The position numbers and the translations under genes were made by a program. Below are positions 5,385 to 13,788 of a stretch of DNA of 22,575 nucleotides, piece by piece; positions within the stretch are counted from its first letter, which is position 1, and each line of letters starts with the position of its first letter. Below the pieces are notes generated by a model that saw only the letters and a program-made list of their open reading frames with translations, was not told where the DNA came from and did no database searches. Origin of the DNA: DAMCZI01 sp032095175 (lineage in GTDB: Bacteria; Bacillota; Clostridia; Clostridiales; Caloramatoraceae); assembly GCA_032095175.1 (NCBI GenBank), contig DAMCZI010000058.1:1-22575 (forward strand), given 5' to 3'.

Positions 5385-8300
5385 AGTTTTTGTTGGTGTA
5401 CCCTCAGCCGCTTTAGCCGCCCTCTCAACACCTACATTCCTACCCCTAGCACTCCTAGCAATCTTCCAACCTACTCCAATATCAGCAATATCAATTCCAA
5501 TATCAACAGCATTATAAGCTATAGTTCCATATTTATCACCCAATACATCTCTATAGCCTGATTGCAGCAAATTAAAACTTCCTACTAATTCATCTTCTCC
5601 TGTTGCTAAGGCATAAACATCATTATAGCCTGATAACCCTCTGTTTGCTCCATGGACTATATTTAATAATCCAAGCCCACCCAAAGCAACAAATCCAATT
5701 CCACCTGTTGCAGCACCGAAAGCAATTAACTCTATTCCAGCTAAAACTTGCAAACCACCTGTCACTATGTCTAATACTGCTCTTATACCCGACTTAACTT
5801 TACTATCACTTTCCGCACTCAATCCAAATGGGTCTATGTTTGAAACTGGGTTCCCATTTGCATATGCATAGCGATTTAATGTCCTTCCATCGGTTATATT
5901 CCCCTGCAATGCATCTTGGTTTATAAATCTCATAAGCTCTGGAGAGTAGTATCTTGCCCTCATGTAGTAAAGACCATTGCTGTCTGTCATTACTCCATAT
6001 TTTCCGTTATACAGGAATGGTGTCTGGGTTGTCCCTGTTCTGCTTATTAGCTTACCGTATGGCTCATATTCAAATCTGTCGGTTACAACCCCATTCATGT
6101 CCGTTATCGCTGTGGTGCTTCCACGGCGGTCAAAGTGGTATAACTTGTAGCTTCCCTTTGATCCTTCCTGACTTATTAAACCTAAGCCATATACATAGAA
6201 GGTTTTACTGCCATCCTTTTTTATAAGTACTTGACTTAATTCTGCATTGGGGTTTATAACATATTCTGTTCTTTTTCCATCCTCTACTACTGCTATACGG
6301 TTATTCTCTGCATCATACTCATATGTTGTGTTCCCTGCACTTATAAGCCTATTCCTCGAATCATATGTAAAGGCTACCATTTTACCGTTTAGTGGGCCAT
6401 ATATCATGTTTCCATCTTCATCATATTCTACATTCTGGCCATTGTATGATATTAGTCTATTACCTTTATCATAGATTAACTCTGTATCCTTTACATTTGG
6501 ATTCTTTCCCTTGTATGAGGATTGTTCTGCTATTACATTTCCTACGCTGTCATAGTTGTAGTCATACTGGTTTATTACTTTTCCATTTCTGTCCACATCC
6601 TTATATTGTGTAACACGCCCAGCATCATCATATACTGCTGTAAGTACCGTTCCATTTGGCCTTGTTGCTTTAATAAGTCGCCCGTCTACGTCATATTCAT
6701 AGCTTGTTATTCTGTTTGTCCAATCCTTAACCTTTACCAATTGGTTAACTGCGTTATATTCATAACTGACTTCCTTACCATCTGGATATGTTAGCTTTAC
6801 AAGATTGCCAACTTCATCATATACATATCTTATTGTATTTCCTTTTGCATCTGTATATTTTATCACTCTGTTTAATGCATCATATTCCCTGATTATGGTT
6901 CCTTCAGCATCCGTTACTGTTAATATATTGCCATTTGCATCATAAGTGTAGCTTACATTTCCCTCATTATCTGTAAAGCTTTTGAGTCTTCCAGCATCGT
7001 CATATTCATAGGTGGTTGTTTGCTCTCTGCCGTTTTTGGATTCTGATAGTAGATTTAGAGAGTTATATCCATATGTCTTCATGCTGTCTATAGCTGTAAT
7101 CTCAGATATTAGCCTTCCTGCCTCATCATAATTAAATACTGATTCATTATTATTTGCATCAATTAAAGCCTGTAAATTACCATTTTCATCAAATCTCTGT
7201 TTGCTCTGTCCTTCTAGTGCATCGGTTACACATATTAAACGATTTGCTTTATCATAATTATACTTCGTACTTCTATTTAGTGCATCTACTATTTCCACTA
7301 ATCTTCCAAGCTTATCATAGTAGTTTGTTATTACATTACCTAGGGCATCCTTTGTTGTCAATGGGTTTCCCGTTGCATCATAAGTTGCTGTCATTATTGC
7401 TTTATTCATTACATCCCTTTTGATTATGAGATTCCCAACTGCATCATATTCCATTGTAACAGTATGCCCTAATGTATCTCTTATCTCCTTTACTCTGCCT
7501 AATGCATCATATATAAAAGTTGTTGCATTATCTCTTGCATCTATTGTCTTTACAACACGGCCTTCCCTGTCGTATTCATAGCGTGTCCTATTTCCTAATG
7601 CATCTATTATCTCTGCAAGCTTTCCACTGCCATTATAGTTGTACTTTGTTGTATTACCCTTTGCATCTATTCGTGATGTCTTATTTCCAAGAACATCGTA
7701 GGTATAGCTTACTCTATTTCCTAATGGGTCTGTTTCATCTATTAGTCTATTTGCTTCATCATATTCATATTTTGTTGATTTTCCTGCAGCATTTGTTACC
7801 TCAACAAGTCTCCATAATGAATCATATATATAGGTTGTTGTATTCTCTGATGCATCTGTGATTGTTTTAAGCTTTCCATTTTTATAATAACTATACTTTA
7901 TAGTTCCCTTACCAGATTCAGTTTTTGTAAGCACATTACCTATCTTATCATATGTATAACTTATACTGCTTCCTTCTGCATTTGTTGATTTAATTACCCT
8001 TCCAGTTGCATCATATTCTACAATAGACAAATTTCCCTCTGCATCCTTGACATTTATAATCCTACCTTCACCATCATATATATATTCTGTTATATTGCCA
8101 AGAGCATCGGCTTTCTCCATAAGCTTTCCATTTCCATTATACTTATATATTGTAACATTACTATTTTTGTCCTTCTCTGATATTTTATTATGATTACTGT
8201 CATAGTTATAACTTACTGAGTTCCCAAAAGGATCTATAATACTTGTTAAATTGTCTACCTCATCATAAACATATGTTGTCTTATTTTCCTCTCCATCTAC

Positions 8301-11300
8301 AGTACTTACAAGGCGACCTGCTAGATCATACTCATATAAAACAGTATTTCCTTCCGGGTCTGTCATACTCTTTAGTTTACCTTTCCCATAAGTAAACGTT
8401 ACCGTTCCTATCCCTTCAACTATTTTAGTTAGGGGTTGTCCATCTTTATTATAGGTATATCTTATTTCATTTCCAAGTTGATCTATACTGCTTAATACAT
8501 TGTTATTCTCATCATAGGTATATATCACCTTATAACCTTTGGTGTTTTCAACTGAAAGAAGATTGTCATTGCTGTCATAGGTCATTATTGTTTTCATACC
8601 TTCTTTATCAGTTGATGCGATTAGATTACCTCTTTCATCATATTCATGTACTTCTATATTTCTCTCTGCATCTATTTTCTTTAAAATTTTTCCACATGTG
8701 CTATATTCAAAATCTGTTACATTACCTAACTCATCTATCACCTGAATAAGCTGGTTTTTCCTATTGTGGACATTCACTCTTTTATTGCCATTTCTATCAG
8801 TTATTTTGGTAAATATCCTATCTGGCTGTGTTATTTCATCATATTCAAATATAGTAAGTCCATTTCCTTGTACTCCATCATCCTGCGTTAATACACGACC
8901 TAATGAATCATAGGTGTTTGATATTATCAAAGTTCCATCTGCACTTGTACCTGTTAATACATGCCCCTCATTATCGTAAGTATAACTTGTAATTTTTCCA
9001 TTCCCATCTTTTATTGCAATAAGATAATTTTTATCATTATATGATAGTTCAACACTTCTGCCAAGTTTATCAGTTACACTTTCAATTAACCCTTGAGTGT
9101 TATAACTGATATTAATTGTCTGTTCAGTTGCTAATTCCTTAATAACTACAAGCTTTCCATCTTCGTTATGTTCAAATACTATTTGTTGCCCATTTCTATT
9201 TGTTATACTTATAATATGTCCTAATGCATCAAATTGATATATACTCTTATCTCCTCTAGTTAGTGTATAACTTCCATCTTCATTTTTTACCATGCTATCC
9301 AATCTTGTGGACATATCAACAGGTCTAAAATGATTCTCTGAATCCTTGTAATATTTATTAAAGTAACTTGCTGCCCAGAAAACCTTAACATTACTATCTG
9401 ATACCTTCTCAAGGTGTATATCAAAATTATAGTTCCATCCTTTTCCTACGCAACTTTCATCAAGTAATCTGGAGTTATAGGATATACCAAAGGATAACTG
9501 ATGCAATCCGTTAACATTTAATAATGATTTATTTATCACCTGGGCACCAGTTGCAGTATCAACCGGATCTGCCCAATATGACAAATCAATTACTTTTTGA
9601 TGATACTGTTTACGTACACTTGGTATAGATATAAATGTTATGGGTATCTCCAGTTCACCACCAAATAAATTTATAGCAAAGGATTTTGATAAATCAAGTC
9701 TATATGAATCTCCTTGTTTACCCTCAAAGTTAGGTTTTGTGCAATAATCAACCCAAATTGTTTGTCCAGGCATAAGCACAGATATTTGCAAACTATCACC
9801 ATCTGATAATGTCAACGGTATATTAGAGTTTTCCACATCTATGGTATAGTTTTTTCCACTAGCACCTGCCACATTGAGTGTTGCATTATATATAGGAGCA
9901 TCTGAAACATTCTTCAATCCAATATATACATAATAATCTTCCCCAACAAATGCCCAATCCTCTGCTTCAACATATAGATGCAGGGCATCACTGCCCCATA
10001 CCTTTACAGGATCTTTTGTAATAAAGCTTGTTTGAATTGGTGCATTAAAGGGCATTAATGTTCCACTAAAATCTGCTTCCAGATTATATTCACCTTTTTT
10101 GTCACCTCGTATTATCCACTTAACCTCTCGACTTTCTCCACCTGCAATCGAACCAATATCTACAGTTAAACTCTGTTTTTCTCTTGTTGGGGCCAAAGTT
10201 AGTCCATCTGGAAGATTTAATGTCGCCTTTGAATTAGTTATTGCAAATTGAGGTTCCGCCATATTCTGCAGTACAAGTCCTACTTCAAATAACTCCTTTA
10301 ACCAACTAGTTTGACCTGGAATTATTAAAAATGCAATTGTAGGTGGTACTTCCGGATGGTTCTGGTGTGAAATAGCCTGCAGATATGCTCTCCAAGAACT
10401 ACCTCCTACACCACCGCCCATATATATAGTGCCATGTCCATTAGCTACAATATAAACTGGTAGTAGTGATTCCTTATTAAATGCAAGATGCACCTCAAAA
10501 TTGTACATAAATTGATTTTCAGGTGCTGTTACATCTATTCCCTCATTAATAATTTCGTCTATGGGCATTCGTCTAACCTTAATATCCCCTACTACTAACT
10601 GCCCCTTCTTCAGTCTAATAGTTATATCACTTTTTTGATTCTTAATAATTTCCACATTTACTTGTGAAGGCATGTATCCATTCTTATATGCTGATATATT
10701 GTATCTGCCTTCATGTGATATTACATATGCCAAACCACTTTCATTGGTCACAAAATGTGGATTTCTATCATCCATAAAATTAGCATAAACATCTGCATTA
10801 GCTATTGTCTCTCCTGTTTCATCATCAATTACACGAACTGCTAATGTACCAACAGTTTGCTGTGGATATACAACAATCTTTACTGTATCTACAGATCTGT
10901 TTCCTGCAGTATCTGTTACTGTAAGTGTTATTATATAAGTACCTTCTTGAGTATATATGTGGTTCGGCTGTGCAATATTAGCTGTGCTTCCATCACCAAA
11001 ATTCCATGTATAGCCTGCTATGCGGTCATTATCCTTTGATTGAGTACCATCAAAAGCTATCTCCATTCCAATTATCCCAGTTTGATCACCGCCAGCATCT
11101 GCTATAGGATTATATACATCATTTGGTTCTGGTATCGACTGTGCCTCTGAACTCATACTAGCATTTCCATAACTATCAAAAGCTTCAACCTTATAGGCAT
11201 AAGTATTGTATGGATTTATTGGACCATATGTATATGATGTCTCAGTTGTTTCTTTTATTAATTGCCAGGAGGTATCCTGTATACTTCTACGATATACATG

Positions 11301-11414
11301 ATACCCAAAGATATCATGTCCATTTTCAACTGCTATTGCTCTCACCTTATATCTACCATTTTGCAAGCTTGATGTATTCCAATTAAAATATACTACCTCA
11401 CTAACCACATCCAA
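5058..11414 (-). CDS. Rhs/YD-repeat polymorphic toxin with HYD1-type ADP-ribosyltransferase tip (main part, 2118 codons)
   Basis: A giant cell-surface or secreted toxin carrier. Residues 1-95 hold the end of a fibronectin type III-like domain. About 103-185 is a PKD domain (YTWNFGDGS near 135), and about 188-270 is a carboxypeptidase-regulatory-like beta domain. A long beta-rich region follows, with a DPVDTATG motif near 615 like that of DUF6531. Several dozen YD repeats run from about 700 to 1790 and would build the hollow Rhs shell. The core end is at 1800-1866, with the self-cleavage-type DPFGL at 1861. A small-residue-rich hydrophobic stretch (about 1870-1960) precedes the toxin at about 2011-2118, with YHYTN (His 2013) and GNGQYLSD of the HYD1 ART family. 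The frame continues upstream of the nominal ATG as far as an in-frame TAA at 11457, and that ATG has no ribosome binding site. The gene is therefore probably not translated from its native start and is best regarded as a recent pseudogene. Confidence 0.85.
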   Translation of the reverse strand: MDVVSEVVYFNWNTSSLQNGRYKVRAIAVENGHDIFGYHVYRRSIQDTSWQLIKETTETSYTYGPINPYNTYAYKVEAFDSYGNASMSSEAQSIPEPNDVYNPIADAGGDQTGIIGMEIAFDGTQSKDNDRIAGYTWNFGDGSTANIAQPNHIYTQEGTYIITLTVTDTAGNRSVDTVKIVVYPQQTVGTLAVRVIDDETGETIANADVYANFMDDRNPHFVTNESGLAYVISHEGRYNISAYKNGYMPSQVNVEIIKNQKSDITIRLKKGQLVVGDIKVRRMPIDEIINEGIDVTAPENQFMYNFEVHLAFNKESLLPVYIVANGHGTIYMGGGVGGSSWRAYLQAISHQNHPEVPPTIAFLIIPGQTSWLKELFEVGLVLQNMAEPQFAITNSKATLNLPDGLTLAPTREKQSLTVDIGSIAGGESREVKWIIRGDKKGEYNLEADFSGTLMPFNAPIQTSFITKDPVKVWGSDALHLYVEAEDWAFVGEDYYVYIGLKNVSDAPIYNATLNVAGASGKNYTIDVENSNIPLTLSDGDSLQISVLMPGQTIWVDYCTKPNFEGKQGDSYRLDLSKSFAINLFGGELEIPITFISIPSVRKQYHQKVIDLSYWADPVDTATGAQVINKSLLNVNGLHQLSFGISYNSRLLDESCVGKGWNYNFDIHLEKVSDSNVKVFWAASYFNKYYKDSENHFRPVDMSTRLDSMVKNEDGSYTLTRGDKSIYQFDALGHIISITNRNGQQIVFEHNEDGKLVVIKELATEQTINISYNTQGLIESVTDKLGRSVELSYNDKNYLIAIKDGNGKITSYTYDNEGHVLTGTSADGTLIISNTYDSLGRVLTQDDGVQGNGLTIFEYDEITQPDRIFTKITDRNGNKRVNVHNRKNQLIQVIDELGNVTDFEYSTCGKILKKIDAERNIEVHEYDERGNLIASTDKEGMKTIMTYDSNDNLLSVENTKGYKVIYTYDENNNVLSSIDQLGNEIRYTYNKDGQPLTKIVEGIGTVTFTYGKGKLKSMTDPEGNTVLYEYDLAGRLVSTVDGEENKTTYVYDEVDNLTSIIDPFGNSVSYNYDSNHNKISEKDKNSNVTIYKYNGNGKLMEKADALGNITEYIYDGEGRIINVKDAEGNLSIVEYDATGRVIKSTNAEGSSISYTYDKIGNVLTKTESGKGTIKYSYYKNGKLKTITDASENTTTYIYDSLWRLVEVTNAAGKSTKYEYDEANRLIDETDPLGNRVSYTYDVLGNKTSRIDAKGNTTKYNYNGSGKLAEIIDALGNRTRYEYDREGRVVKTIDARDNATTFIYDALGRVKEIRDTLGHTVTMEYDAVGNLIIKRDVMNKAIMTATYDATGNPLTTKDALGNVITNYYDKLGRLVEIVDALNRSTKYNYDKANRLICVTDALEGQSKQRFDENGNLQALIDANNNESVFNYDEAGRLISEITAIDSMKTYGYNSLNLLSESKNGREQTTTYEYDDAGRLKSFTDNEGNVSYTYDANGNILTVTDAEGTIIREYDALNRVIKYTDAKGNTIRYVYDEVGNLVKLTYPDGKEVSYEYNAVNQLVKVKDWTNRITSYEYDVDGRLIKATRPNGTVLTAVYDDAGRVTQYKDVDRNGKVINQYDYNYDSVGNVIAEQSSYKGKNPNVKDTELIYDKGNRLISYNGQNVEYDEDGNMIYGPLNGKMVAFTYDSRNRLISAGNTTYEYDAENNRIAVVEDGKRTEYVINPNAELSQVLIKKDGSKTFYVYGLGLISQEGSKGSYKLYHFDRRGSTTAITDMNGVVTDRFEYEPYGKLISRTGTTQTPFLYNGKYGVMTDSNGLYYMRARYYSPELMRFINQDALQGNITDGRTLNRYAYANGNPVSNIDPFGLSAESDSKVKSGIRAVLDIVTGGLQVLAGIELIAFGAATGGIGFVALGGLGLLNIVHGANRGLSGYNDVYALATGEDELVGSFNLLQSGYRDVLGDKYGTIAYNAVDIGIDIADIGVGWKIARSARGRNVGVERAAKAAEGTPTKTLYHYTNEEGLNGILESNELRPSLKANNLKGARYGNGQYLSDIVPETTKPTSLASKFIRVPNKYKYTHFVEIDVTGLEVVEGRSGVYVIPNEGNLDITGRIVRSGKVGN
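5806..6012 (-). repeat. Rhs core-end homology block, main-gene copy
   Basis: The partner of the block at 3989-4195. It spans the core end and the DPFGL motif of the main Rhs gene. Recombination between the two would replace the HYD1 tip, its immunity gene and the macrodomain gene by the orphan tip. Confidence 0.85.
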
Positions 11415-11456
11415 TTCTTTATTTTCAATGGTATTCCATTTATCCGCTTCAATCTG

Positions 11457-11966
11457 TTATTCTAAAGCAACACTTGCTAACTTATAATTGTCTGCTGCAA
11501 GAACACTGATTTTGGGATTTGATGGCAATATAGTGTTTATAGCTGGATTTATACTTATTACTCTTGGTACCTCATTATCTGGTAACATTTTTGAAAATAC
11601 AACATCACTTTGTTCACTTTCATTACCTGCTATATCTATGGCTGTTACTTTGTAATAGTAAACTACATCTTTATTAACATCTCTATCCCTATATTGAATA
11701 GAAGTTAAGTTGTCCTCTGCCAATGTATATGGCCCTGCTTCGTTAACAGCTTTATATATTCTATAAGCTACTAAATCAACCTCTAAACCCTGAACCCATT
11801 CAAGAGTAATATAACCCATAGATGGAATAACCTTAAGATTCATTGGTTTATTTGGAGGGGTATGGTCTATTTTGTATTCAGCAAATGGTGCATTGGCAGA
11901 TGTATCACTCTCGTTTCCTGATTCATCTTTAGTTACACCTTTCATAAAGAATGAACCTTTAGGCGT
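11457..11966 (-). pseudogene. Upstream fragment of the Rhs gene (fibronectin type III-like), cut by the IS
   Basis: This is in the same reading frame as the main Rhs sequence and separated from it only by one TAA (11457-11459). The frame reads ASVALE, stop, QIEADKWNTIENKELDVVS without a shift. It encodes a fibronectin type III-like domain (PPNKPMNLKVIPSMGYITLEW, then VYYYKVTAIDIAGNESEQS) and the start of the next beta domain (LPSNPKISVLAADNYKLASV). At about 11966 it runs into the left end of the insertion sequence. The signal peptide and any further N-terminal domains are not found on the other side of the IS. The apparent ATG at 12059 lies inside the IS and is not a native start. Confidence 0.75.
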
Positions 11967-12018
11967 TTGCGAAACGCCACAAGCCGCAATATTGCAGGAT
12001 TTTATTTGATATAAAAAA

Positions 12019-12094
12019 ATATAACTCCTCACCGAATTATGGTAAAATTGAGTTATCAAGAAACAAATCCACCAAAATTCGAAAGGAGTTATAT
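12019..12094 (+). promoter_or_regulatory. Hairpin masking the transposase ribosome binding site
   Basis: ATATAACTCCT (12019-12029) is the exact reverse complement of AGGAGTTATAT (12084-12094), which includes the AAAGGAG ribosome binding site and the first two bases of the start codon. Any transcript starting upstream would fold and hide the start. Similar masking of transposase translation from read-through RNA is known for IS10 and IS50. Confidence 0.65.
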
Positions 12095-13535
12095 GACTAT
12101 GATATCACAAAAACAGCTTTCTATGGCAGAGATTTTTTCTGACTGTACAAATTTTTTCGAAAACGATAAACATCATTTTCTTTTACTTCTGGAATCAAAT
12201 CTTAATCTTGACGATTTGATTCCCCACTCTTTTTACACTCATTACTATGCATCCACTGGTAGACCTAGAGATTTTTATCTTTCTTCTATGCTTTGGGCTC
12301 TCTTGCTTCAGCGAATTTTCTCTATTACTTCTGATACCCTTTTACTTACTTTTCTATCATTTTCAAAGGAGCTTCGGGATTTTTGCGGTTTCAGACGTAT
12401 CCCTGATGCTTCTAGACTTACTCGATTCAAACAGGATTTTCTTTTGGACTTACAATCATTCTTTGATCATCTTGTTGATCTCACAGAACCAATATGCCAA
12501 CTGATCGATAAACAAAAGGCAGCTATGACCATCTTCGATACCTCGGGTATTGAAGCCTTTGTCACTGAAAACAATCCCAAGTATGCCAATCAGATTATCA
12601 AACAACTGAAAGCCTTCAAGAAGGCCCATCAATTGGATGATTCTTATGATCCATATAAAACAGCCTACAGTTCCATGCCTTCCCATGCTTCGTCCAATCC
12701 TGAAATCAAGCAGCTTTATATCAATGGTCACTTTTGTTATGTCTTTAAGTTTGGTATCATTACAAATGAACTCGATATCGTTAGAGATATCACTTTCTAC
12801 AACAAAGATTTCCTGAATGCTCATCCGGATATCGTCATTGATAAGAAAACCGATTCTCCAGATGAAGACAAATCCCTTCATGATGCAAAAGCTCTTATAC
12901 CTGTATTAGAAGACTTTTTTCAAAAGCATCTTCTGATTCAACCAAAAACCTTTATCGGTGATACTGCTTTTGACAGTTCATCTATTTACAAATCACTCCT
13001 TAAGGACTTGAAGTTTAATGAAGCTTTCATTCCTCTCAACCAGAGGTCAAGGATAACAAGCTCAGATTGCCCCATCAATGATGATGGCATCCCTTGTTGT
13101 CCAAGGGATCATTCGCTTCCAATGAAGTCTGAAGGTACCTCAAAGAGCAAGAATGGATTAATCCGATACAAGTTTGTTTGCCCAAAAGTCAAATGGGTCA
13201 ATCGTAAACGTAATTGCTTATGTGAATCGCCCTGTACAGATTCTTCATGTGGCAGAATGTTCTATATTTATCCTGAGAAAGACTTACGTGCTTATCCTGG
13301 CACTCTTCGTGGTACAGAATACTGGGATGAAACTTACAAAATCCGTTCTGTTGTAGAACAATCCATAAATCACTTTAAAGAAAATTTGTGTGTAGCTAAC
13401 CGCAAGTCTCAGAATGCAAAAACGCTGCATGCCGATCTCTTACTTGCTGGTATTACTCAGTTACTCACTGTTATCCTTGCTGATAAAATACACCAACACC
13501 AATTCATAAGAAGTCTAAAACCGCTTATTGCATAG
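12093..13535 (+). CDS. IS4-like DDE transposase (480 aa)
   Basis: Cuts and joins the ends of the insertion sequence. With the ATG at 12093 the protein has 480 residues. An in-frame ATG at 12039 would add 18, but only 12093 has a ribosome binding site (AAAGGAG, 4 bases before). The N-terminal third (RDFYLSSMLWALLLQRIF, LRDFCGFRRIPDASRLTRFKQ) is the DUF772-like region typical of IS4/IS5/IS1182-type transposases. The catalytic acids appear to be Asp in TIFDTSGIEAF, Asp in FIGDTAFDSS and Glu in the signature YKIRSVVEQSINHFK, which matches Y(2)R(3)E(6)K exactly. A cysteine-rich insert (CPRDHSLPM, FVCPKVKW, CLCESPCTDSSC) lies before the last motif and may bind zinc. The frame is intact, so the element may still be active. 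Confidence 0.88.
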   Translation: MTMISQKQLSMAEIFSDCTNFFENDKHHFLLLLESNLNLDDLIPHSFYTHYYASTGRPRDFYLSSMLWALLLQRIFSITSDTLLLTFLSFSKELRDFCGFRRIPDASRLTRFKQDFLLDLQSFFDHLVDLTEPICQLIDKQKAAMTIFDTSGIEAFVTENNPKYANQIIKQLKAFKKAHQLDDSYDPYKTAYSSMPSHASSNPEIKQLYINGHFCYVFKFGIITNELDIVRDITFYNKDFLNAHPDIVIDKKTDSPDEDKSLHDAKALIPVLEDFFQKHLLIQPKTFIGDTAFDSSSIYKSLLKDLKFNEAFIPLNQRSRITSSDCPINDDGIPCCPRDHSLPMKSEGTSKSKNGLIRYKFVCPKVKWVNRKRNCLCESPCTDSSCGRMFYIYPEKDLRAYPGTLRGTEYWDETYKIRSVVEQSINHFKENLCVANRKSQNAKTLHADLLLAGITQLLTVILADKIHQHQFIRSLKPLIA

Positions 13536-13689
13536 TTTTCATAGCCGCCTTAACATTCTTAAGCCTATGGTCTATTTCTTGCACCCTTTTTTAGGTTTAT
13601 CTGCTGATGGGTAATCCTTTTGTTGGAGTTATAATTGCAAGATTACAGTTTTACCTTTTTATTCCTTCTCTAGAAGGTGAGTTTCGCAA

Positions 13690-13743
13690 TTACTTATTAC
13701 TATTAATATTACTTTATTACTAAATACTTCATTCAATAGAGAC
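13690..13743. other. Short junction between IS right end and M28 gene terminator
   Basis: Very AT-rich, with no gene and no trace of Rhs coding sequence on the minus strand. It marks where the sequence that once flanked the other side of the IS has been lost or rearranged. Confidence 0.35.
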
Positions 13744-13783
13744 ATAAAAAAATAAAGGGAGTCCTAACAGAACCCCTTTATTA
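13744..13783 (-). terminator. Rho-independent terminator of the M28 peptidase gene
   Basis: On the minus strand ATAAAGGG pairs with CCCTTTAT (plus-strand positions 13752-13759 and 13774-13781), followed by a run of seven Ts. It lies just after the stop codon at 13789. Confidence 0.85.
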
Positions 13784-13788
13784 TCTTC

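Larger units (their letters stand above)
11967..13689 (+). mobile_element. Insertion sequence with IS4-like DDE transposase (about 1.7 kb)
   Basis: The boundaries are proposed from a short inverted match. TTGCGAAAC at 11967-11975 is repeated in inverted orientation at 13681-13689, and a little further similarity follows inward. The left end also lies in a palindrome, GGCGTTT-GCG-AAACGCC (11962-11978). The element carries one transposase gene. No direct target duplication is visible at the two ends, and Rhs sequence does not resume on the right, so a deletion seems to have occurred next to the element. The exact ends are uncertain by some bases. Confidence 0.6.

Noticed and set aside
5376..7861. 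Several open frames of 60-113 codons on the plus strand across the Rhs gene
   Set aside because: They are antisense to the YD repeats, have no ribosome binding sites and read as repetitive Leu/Ile/His-rich peptides caused by the repeat codon pattern.
6430..8950. Regularly spaced repeats suggestive of a CRISPR array
   Set aside because: The period of about 63 bases is the 21-residue YD repeat of a coding frame; the units vary strongly and lack identical direct repeats.
12456..12881. 141-codon minus-strand frame inside the IS
   Set aside because: Antisense to the transposase, without a ribosome binding site, hydrophobic and without a family.
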